Shown in pieces: positions 30,650 through 36,420 of a DNA stretch of 36,420 bases. Under the pieces are notes generated by a model, which had not been told where the DNA came from, did not search any database, and saw nothing but the letters and a program-made list of their open reading frames with translations. How positions within the stretch are numbered: position 1 is the stretch's first letter; each line of letters opens with the position of its first letter. Origin of the DNA: Betaproteobacteria bacterium (GTDB taxonomy: Bacteria > Pseudomonadota > Gammaproteobacteria > Burkholderiales > SG8-39); the NCBI GenBank assembly GCA_016177575.1, contig JACOVA010000062.1:1-36420 (forward strand), read 5' to 3'. Position numbers and translations under genes: made by a program.

Positions 30650-33600
30650 CTACCCCACCCATCGGCGCGCATTGTAGAAGATCTGCATCCAGGGGGAATC
30701 CTCGCCCGCGCCGTCGGGCGCCCAGGACATCTGCACGGCGCGAAAGACGCGCTCCGGATGCGGCATCACGATCGTGAAGCGGCCGTCGGGCGTGGTCAGG
30801 CCCGTGATCCCCTGCGGCGAGCCGTTCGGGTTGCAGGGATGCCGTTCCGTCGCCCGGCCGCGGTTGTCCACGAACCTTAGTGCCACGATCGCCCGGTCGC
30901 GATCTTGATCCCGGTCAAACTCGGCGCGGCCTTCGCCGTGCGCCGTCGCGATCGGCATCCTGCTGCCCGCCATGCCCGCCAGCAGGATCGACGGGCTGTC
31001 GAGCACCTCGACCATCGCCAAGCGGGCCTCGAACTGCGCCGAGCGGTTGGCGCCGAACGCCGGCCAGTGCTCGGCGCCGGGAATGATTTCCTTCAGCGCC
31101 GCCATCATCTGGCAGCCGTTGCACGAGCCGAGCGCGAAAGTGTCGCGGCGCGCGAAGAAGGCCTCGAACTCCGCCCGCGCCCTGGAATTGAACAGGATCG
31201 ATTTCGCCCATCCCTGGCCGCCGCCGAGCACGTCGCCGTAGGAGAAGCCGCCGCAGGCGGCGAGGCCGGCGAAGCCCGTGAGCCTGGCGCGCCCGGCGAT
31301 GACGTCGGACATGTGCACGTCGACCGCCTCGAAGCCCGCGCGCGCGAACGCCGCCGCCATCTCGACCTGGCTGTTGACGCCCTGTTCCCTGAGTATTGCC
31401 ACGCGTGGAGGTTTTGTCTTTCCTATAGAAAATTCTTTGCTAGTAAAAGTCAATTGAAACGACAATCCCGGATCGGCAACGTCCAGTATCCGGTCGTATT
31501 CCTCCTGCGCGCAGTCCGGGTTGTCGCGCAGCTGCTGCATGCGGTAGCTGGTCTCCGACCAGGCGCGCTGCAGGTCGACGCGCTTCTCCTTCAGCAGCGG
31601 CCTGGCGGTGCGCGTGAACGATATCTCGTCGCGCGAATTCGTCGTTCCGATCACATGACAGATGGCGTCGAGGCCGCAAGAACGAAAGACGTCCATGACC
31701 CGTGTCCGGTCGGCCGCGCGGATCTGCAGCACCGCGCCCAGCTCCTCGGCGAACAGCGCCGCCAGCGCGCGCTCGCGCAGCCGTCCGGCGAGCTGCTCCT
31801 CGCTCGAGCGCCTGAAGCCGTCGACATCGTCGCTCCACTGGTCGAAGGTGAGCGCGTCCAGGCTGACCGTGACGCCGCAATGGCCGGCGAACGCCATCTC
31901 GCACACGGTGGCGAATAGCCCGCCATCGGAGCGGTCGTGGTAGGCAACAATCAGCTGCTGCGCATTCAGGGTTTGCATCGCCACGAAGAAGTTCTTGAAA
32001 ACGGGAGCGGAATCGAGATCCGGGCAGGAATTGCCGAACCTCGAATAGACCTGCGCCAGGATCGAGCCGCCGAGACGGTTCCTGCCCTGGCCGAGATCGA
32101 CGAGCAGCAGCTCGGTTTCGCCCGCGTCGGTGCGCAGCCGCGGCGTGAGCGTGGCGCGTGCGTCCTCGACTGCCGCGAAGGCGGTGACCACCAGCGACAG
32201 CGGCGCCACCACCTCCTTGTCCTCCCAGGCGGTGCGCATCGAGAGCGAATCCTTGCCCACCGGGATCGACACGCCGAGCGCCGGGCAGAGCTCGAGCGCC
32301 ACCGCGCGCACCGTGTCGTAGAGCGCCGCGTCCTCTCCCGGCGAGCCGGCGGCGGCCATCCAGTTGGCCGAGAGCTTGACGCGCTCGAGCGAGCGGACAT
32401 TGGCCGCGGCGAGGTTGGTGAGCACCTCCCCCACCGCCATGCGCCCGGAGGCCGGGCCGTCGATCAGCGCGAGCGGCGTGCGCTCGCCGATGGCGAACGC
32501 CTCCCCGGCATAGCCGGCGTAGTCGAGCAGCGTCACCGCGCAGTCGGCGACCGCCACCTGCCAGGGGCCGACCAGCGGGTCGCGCGCGCAAAGCCCGCCC
32601 ACCGTGCGGTCGCCGATCGTGACGAGGAAAGTCTTGTCCGCGACCGCGGGGTGGCGCAGCACGCGGTAGGCGGCCTCCTGCAGCTCGATGCCGTCGAGCG
32701 ACAGCAGCTCGAGCCCGGGCGCGGCGCGCCTGACGTCGCGCAGCATCCTGGGCGGCTTGCCCAGCACCACGTCGAGAGGAATGTCGATGGTGCGGTTCTC
32801 GAAGTGACTGTCTTCCACGCGCAGCAGGCGATCGGCGGTTGCGGTCCCGAGGACCGCGAAAGGACACCGTTCGCGCTCGCAGATGCGTCTGAACCGCTCC
32901 AGCCCCTCGGGCGCGATCGCTAGCACGTAGCGCTCCTGCGCTTCGTTGCACCAGATCTCGCGCGGCGACATGCCGCTGTCCTCGCATGGACCCGCGCGCA
33001 GCTCGAGCCGCGCGCCGCGGCGCGCCGCGTGCCCCATCTCCGGCAGGGCGTTCGACAGGCCGCCGGCGCCGACGTCGTGGATCGACAGCACCGGGTTGGC
33101 GGAGCCGAGCCCGGCGCAGCGGTCGATCACCTCCTGCGCGCGGCGCTGGATCTCGGCGTTACCGCGCTGCACCGAATCGAAATCGAGCTCGTCGGTATTG
33201 GCGCCGGCGCGCATCGAAGAGGCGGCGCCGCCGCCCATGCCGATCAGCAACCCGGGCCCGCCGAGCTGAACCAGGAGGGTCTGTTCCGAGAAATCCTTCT
33301 TCAGGCAATTCTCGGCGGCGACATTGCCGACGCCGCCCGCGAGCATGATCGGCTTGTGGTAGCCGCGCTGCACGCCGCCGACCGGCTGCTCGAAGGTCCT
33401 GAAGTAGCCCGCGAGGTTGGGCCGGCCGAACTCGTTGTTGAACGAAGCCGCGCCGATCGGGCCGTCGAGCATGATCTGCAGCGCCGACGCGATGCGCCCC
33501 GGGCGCCCGTAGTCGTGCGCTTCCCACGGCTGCTCCGCCCCGGGGATGCGCAGGCTCGACACCGTGTAGCCCACCAGTCCCGCCTTGGGCTTGGCGCCGC

Positions 33601-34549
33601 GCCCGGTCGCGCCCTCGTCGCGGATCTCGCCGCCGGCACCGGTCGCCGCGCCCGGGAAGGGACAGATCGCCGTGGGGTGGTTGTGCGTCTCGCACTTGGC
33701 GACGAAATGGGTGGTGCGGGGCCTTGCTCGGTAGACGTTGTCCTCGTCGGGGGAGAAGTTCTGAGAGGCAAAACCCTCGAGAACGGCGGCATTGTCCGCG
33801 TACGCGACCACGGTCCCCTGCGGGTTGGCGGCGTGGGTGGCGCGGATCATCGCGAACAGCGACTGGTCCTTGCGCTCGCCGTCGATGATCCAGTCGGCGT
33901 TGAAGATCTTGTGCCGGCAGTGCTCGGAGTTGGCCTGCGCGAACATGGTCAGCTCGGCGTCGGTCGGGTCGCGGCCGAGCGCCTGATAGGCCTGGCGCAG
34001 GTAGGCGATCTCGTCCTCGCTCAGCGCCAGCCCCAGGCGCAGATTCGCTTCCTCCAGCCGCGCGAGCGCCACCCGGCCGAGCGGCCGCGGTGCGACGTGC
34101 CGGAACAGCCCTTCGGCCTCTTCGAGCGCGCCGAGGACGCTTTCGGTCATTCGATCGTGCAGCAGCGGCGCGATGTGCGCCTGGTCCGCCTTCGTTTGCG
34201 ACCGCACGAAATACGCGATTCCGCGCTCGATGCGCCGGACCCCCTCGAGCCCGCAGTTGCGCGCGATGTCGGTCGCCTTGGACGACCAGGAGGAGAGGGT
34301 GCCGAGCCGCGGCACGACGAGGAATAGCGTGCCTGCGGGCTGCCCGTCCTCGACGGGCGCTCCGTAACGCAGCAGGCGCTCGAGCAGCCGGCGCTCGCCG
34401 GCGCCGGGCTCGGCGTCTGCCTCGACGAAATGCCAGAACTCGGCCGCCAGGCCGCGCGTGCCCGGGGCGATCTGCTTGATGCGGGAAAGAAGCCTGGCGA
34501 GCCGGAAATCCGACAGCGCGCGCGCGCCGCGCAGCTTCAGGACAGTCAC
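30650..34549 (-). CDS. purL: Phosphoribosylformylglycinamidine synthase, single-chain PurL
   Basis: This is the large bacterial FGAM synthase of purine synthesis: one 1299-residue chain (E. coli 1295) with the N-terminal PurS-like domain, two AIRS-like ATPase domains, and a C-terminal glutaminase. The N-terminus reads [13 protein letters not shown]. The ATPase part contains [12 protein letters not shown] and [18 protein letters not shown]. In the glutaminase the nucleophile is Cys1143 in [10 protein letters not shown], and the His-Glu pair lies in MPHPERVFR. The GTG start at 34549 overlaps the upstream gene (GTGA). AT-rich, rare-codon DNA is seen near 31403-31460, at the junction into the glutaminase domain. 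Confidence 0.97.
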   Translation of the reverse strand: MTVLKLRGARALSDFRLARLLSRIKQIAPGTRGLAAEFWHFVEADAEPGAGERRLLERLLRYGAPVEDGQPAGTLFLVVPRLGTLSSWSSKATDIARNCGLEGVRRIERGIAYFVRSQTKADQAHIAPLLHDRMTESVLGALEEAEGLFRHVAPRPLGRVALARLEEANLRLGLALSEDEIAYLRQAYQALGRDPTDAELTMFAQANSEHCRHKIFNADWIIDGERKDQSLFAMIRATHAANPQGTVVAYADNAAVLEGFASQNFSPDEDNVYRARPRTTHFVAKCETHNHPTAICPFPGAATGAGGEIRDEGATGRGAKPKAGLVGYTVSSLRIPGAEQPWEAHDYGRPGRIASALQIMLDGPIGAASFNNEFGRPNLAGYFRTFEQPVGGVQRGYHKPIMLAGGVGNVAAENCLKKDFSEQTLLVQLGGPGLLIGMGGGAASSMRAGANTDELDFDSVQRGNAEIQRRAQEVIDRCAGLGSANPVLSIHDVGAGGLSNALPEMGHAARRGARLELRAGPCEDSGMSPREIWCNEAQERYVLAIAPEGLERFRRICERERCPFAVLGTATADRLLRVEDSHFENRTIDIPLDVVLGKPPRMLRDVRRAAPGLELLSLDGIELQEAAYRVLRHPAVADKTFLVTIGDRTVGGLCARDPLVGPWQVAVADCAVTLLDYAGYAGEAFAIGERTPLALIDGPASGRMAVGEVLTNLAAANVRSLERVKLSANWMAAAGSPGEDAALYDTVRAVALELCPALGVSIPVGKDSLSMRTAWEDKEVVAPLSLVVTAFAAVEDARATLTPRLRTDAGETELLLVDLGQGRNRLGGSILAQVYSRFGNSCPDLDSAPVFKNFFVAMQTLNAQQLIVAYHDRSDGGLFATVCEMAFAGHCGVTVSLDALTFDQWSDDVDGFRRSSEEQLAGRLRERALAALFAEELGAVLQIRAADRTRVMDVFRSCGLDAICHVIGTTNSRDEISFTRTARPLLKEKRVDLQRAWSETSYRMQQLRDNPDCAQEEYDRILDVADPGLSFQLTFTSKEFSIGKTKPPRVAILREQGVNSQVEMAAAFARAGFEAVDVHMSDVIAGRARLTGFAGLAACGGFSYGDVLGGGQGWAKSILFNSRARAEFEAFFARRDTFALGSCNGCQMMAALKEIIPGAEHWPAFGANRSAQFEARLAMVEVLDSPSILLAGMAGSRMPIATAHGEGRAEFDRDQDRDRAIVALRFVDNRGRATERHPCNPNGSPQGITGLTTPDGRFTIVMPHPERVFRAVQMSWAPDGAGEDSPWMQIFYNARRWVG

Positions 34550-36420
34550 TTGCGGATCACGGGGTCCTGCAGCTTGCCGGAGATGTTGAGCACCGCGCGC
34601 AAGGTCTGGTTGGGCGTTTTCACGTCCGCGGCGATCCGCCCCAGCAGCGCGCCGCTGGCGTCGATGTCGAGGCTGGCGCCCGCGCTCATGGCGCCGGCCG
34701 TGATCGCGATGTTGCGCAGCTGCACGCTGCCCCTTTCGTACACGCCCTGCCCCGTGAGCTCGGCGAACTCGGTGCGGCCGCCGGTTTGCGCGCCGCCGGT
34801 CTCCAGCGCGCGCCGCAGATTGAAATTGCCGATCACGCCGTTGTCGATCTTGAAGCTGCCGTCCAGCCGCGCCCGCTCGTAGAGCTTGGCCGGATCCGGC
34901 CCGCTCATCGTGTACTTGCCGTTGGCCTCGACCTTGCCCTCGGACACCAGAGTCGGCGCGAACACGGCGACCTTGACGCCGCGCGCGCGCAGCTCGCCTT
35001 CGGCGCTCCAGGTCGCGCCCCAGCCGATGCGCGCCTTGCCGCTGATCACGCCGTCGAAGGCGCGGCCGTCGAAGTCCGACGCGCTCACGCCCTGGCGCGT
35101 CGCGGTCCCCTTCATGCCGAACTCCGACAGCGAGAACGCGGGCGCGAACGGCAGCGCCAGGCTCGCGGCGCTGATCTCGAACTCGAGCTCGTTGCCCTTC
35201 GGCGCCAGCCGCACCGCGAGCTTGTCCGGGCCGCTCAGCGCGATCGACTGCAGCGTGCCGTCGCCCGCCACCTTGGCGTCGATGTCGAGCGCCGGCAGCG
35301 CCAGCGGGCCGTCGAACTTCGCCTGCTTCATGACGATGCGCCCGACGCGGAAATTCTCGCTGCCGACCTTGCCGAATGCCGCCTCGCCGAGCTGCGCCTG
35401 CGACGCCGACGCGCCCTCCAGCTCGATGCGGCTGAAGACCTTTTTCGCACCGAACAGCGAGCCGATCTCGGGCGAGCCGCGCACCAGCCTGACCTTGACC
35501 GCGTCGCCGATCGACACGCCCTCGAGCCTGACCTCGACGCTCGTGAGCGCCGAGAGCCGAGCCGAGGAGATCTTCACCGGCACGCCCAGCGCTTCCGAGG
35601 CGGCCTTCTCGTATTCGGCGGTGGACACCGGCATGACGTTCAGCGCCCCGACCCCGCCGATCAGGATCACGAACAGCGCGACCGCGGCGGGCTTGCCCCA
35701 GTTGACCGGGCGGCGCACCTTGGCCGCGACGACGGGCTCCATGCGCTCGGCTTCGCGCCTGCGCGCTTCCTTCGACAGCGCCTTTTCGTCGCGCTTGACG
35801 TCGTCCATGTCGAGGTCCTCGTCCGTGACCCCGACGTCGTCGTCGCCCTTGGCCGCGCTGCGCGCGGATGCGGCGCTCCTGGCGGCTTTTTCCTCGGCTT
35901 CCTTGGCGGCGAGCGCCTCCTTGGCCTCGCGCTTGCGCTCGGTTTCCGCCTGCTTGCGCTCTTCCTCCTCCTCGCGCTCGCGGCGCTCCTCCTCCTCGCG
36001 CGCGCGCCGCTCGGCCTCGGCTTCGGCCTTGGCGTTGCGCTCCTCCTCCTCCTCGCGGCGCCGCCGGTCCTCTTCCTCGCGCCTGCGCCGCTCCTCCTCC
36101 TCGCGCGCGCGCCGCGCCGCCGCCTCCTTCTCCTTGCGCTCGGCCTCCTCCTTGGCCTTGCGCTCCTCCTCGTCCCGCTGCGAGAAGGAATCCAGGTCCG
36201 CGAGCAGCGAATCGCCCAGGCCGGCAAGCGGATCGGCCGCGGCGGGCTGCGCGGGCGCAGGTATCGCGGGCTGCGCAGACGAGCGGGCCGCCGCCTCCGC
36301 GGCACTCGCCTTGGCCTCGGCTTCCTCCCCCGCTCTGCGCTCGGTCTCCTCACGCCGCCTGCGGTCGTCCTCCTCGCGGCGCTTGCGATCATCCTCGTCG
36401 CGACGCTTGCGATCCTGCTC
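34546..36420 (-). CDS. AsmA-like membrane protein with long charged helix (partial, N-terminus beyond window)
   Basis: The frame is open to the right edge of the window, giving 624 residues with the true start outside. The first part is low-complexity and strongly charged (Glu, Arg, Lys, Asp), interrupted by an Ala/Pro stretch around [19 protein letters not shown]. It continues with runs of EEERRRR and EEEEER type consistent with a coiled coil or single alpha helix. A single membrane helix follows ([16 protein letters not shown], about 35649-35699). The C-terminal part resembles AsmA/DUF748-like beta-rich proteins linked to envelope lipid traffic. It ends in GTGA overlap with purL. A shorter internal ATG at 35808 is not the natural start. 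Function unknown. Confidence 0.7.
   Translation of the reverse strand, partial: EQDRKRRDEDDRKRREEDDRRRREETERRAGEEAEAKASAAEAAARSSAQPAIPAPAQPAAADPLAGLGDSLLADLDSFSQRDEEERKAKEEAERKEKEAAARRAREEEERRRREEEDRRRREEEEERNAKAEAEAERRAREEEERREREEEEERKQAETERKREAKEALAAKEAEEKAARSAASARSAAKGDDDVGVTDEDLDMDDVKRDEKALSKEARRREAERMEPVVAAKVRRPVNWGKPAAVALFVILIGGVGALNVMPVSTAEYEKAASEALGVPVKISSARLSALTSVEVRLEGVSIGDAVKVRLVRGSPEIGSLFGAKKVFSRIELEGASASQAQLGEAAFGKVGSENFRVGRIVMKQAKFDGPLALPALDIDAKVAGDGTLQSIALSGPDKLAVRLAPKGNELEFEISAASLALPFAPAFSLSEFGMKGTATRQGVSASDFDGRAFDGVISGKARIGWGATWSAEGELRARGVKVAVFAPTLVSEGKVEANGKYTMSGPDPAKLYERARLDGSFKIDNGVIGNFNLRRALETGGAQTGGRTEFAELTGQGVYERGSVQLRNIAITAGAMSAGASLDIDASGALLGRIAADVKTPNQTLRAVLNISGKLQDPVIRK

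Noticed and set aside
35820-36420. Repeated Glu/Arg-coding DNA considered as a CRISPR or tandem repeat array
   Set aside because: Repeats are short, irregular and stay in one open frame, so they reflect protein low complexity.

Overview
The window is chromosomal housekeeping DNA from a very GC-rich Gram-negative bacterium, most likely a betaproteobacterium. This rests on gene order and protein resemblance, not on a database search. The supporting blocks are tRNA-Leu/tig/clpP/clpX, lplT against alr-radA, tsaB-rimI-family 4 UDG, ispD-ispF, an ompR/envZ pair, purL, and a MaoC-phosphate acetyltransferase fusion. Genes are packed tightly. Many neighbours share ATGA, GTGA or TTGA start/stop overlaps. 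Several convergent pairs end within a few bases of each other. I see no rRNA, CRISPR array, insertion sequence, integrase or prophage.

Layout. 1-2639 (minus): a tRNA-Leu(UAG) gene leads tig-clpP-clpX (clpX runs off the left edge), a protein folding and degradation operon. 2682-6056 (plus): hpnC-hpnD-hpnE, which make squalene for hopanoids, overlapping a hemG-type protoporphyrinogen oxidase. 6061-8486 (minus): alr-radA. 8548-9828 (plus): lplT. 9825-11622 (minus): tsaB-rimI-udg, covering tRNA t6A synthesis, S18 acetylation and uracil repair. 11674-13799 (plus): two tandem, diverged dehydrogenases of the tartrate/D-malate/isopropylmalate family. 13804-16099 (plus): an EamA permease with an apparent one-base frameshift, then a PlsB-like acyltransferase. 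16122-16460 (minus): a small secreted Arg/Gln-rich protein, divergent from the ompR-envZ two-component pair (16583-18582).

18583-21079: a GcvA-type LysR regulator is divergent from a 73-residue protein, a GNAT acetyltransferase and an OsmC-like protein. They are separated by an AT-rich control region with dyad symmetries. 21072-23369 (minus): ispD-ispF-(FMN-binding PaiB-like)-thpR. 23426-28478 (plus): mfd, a Sel1-repeat exported protein and serB, translationally coupled. 28519-29236 (plus): a DM13-domain protein and a 78-residue unknown. 29244-36420 (minus): an AsmA-like membrane protein with a long Glu/Arg/Lys helix (its N terminus lies beyond the right edge), then purL, then the MaoC-Pta fusion.

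Nothing here is clearly a new defence or mobile system. The items most worth a second look are the CpxP-like placement of the small secreted protein beside ompR-envZ, the LysR/73-aa/GNAT/OsmC locus, hemG inside the squalene operon, the charged-helix AsmA protein, possible leaderless starts at hpnC and lplT, and scattered AT-rich, rare-codon patches inside GC-rich genes. All functional statements are inferred from protein sequence read by eye.
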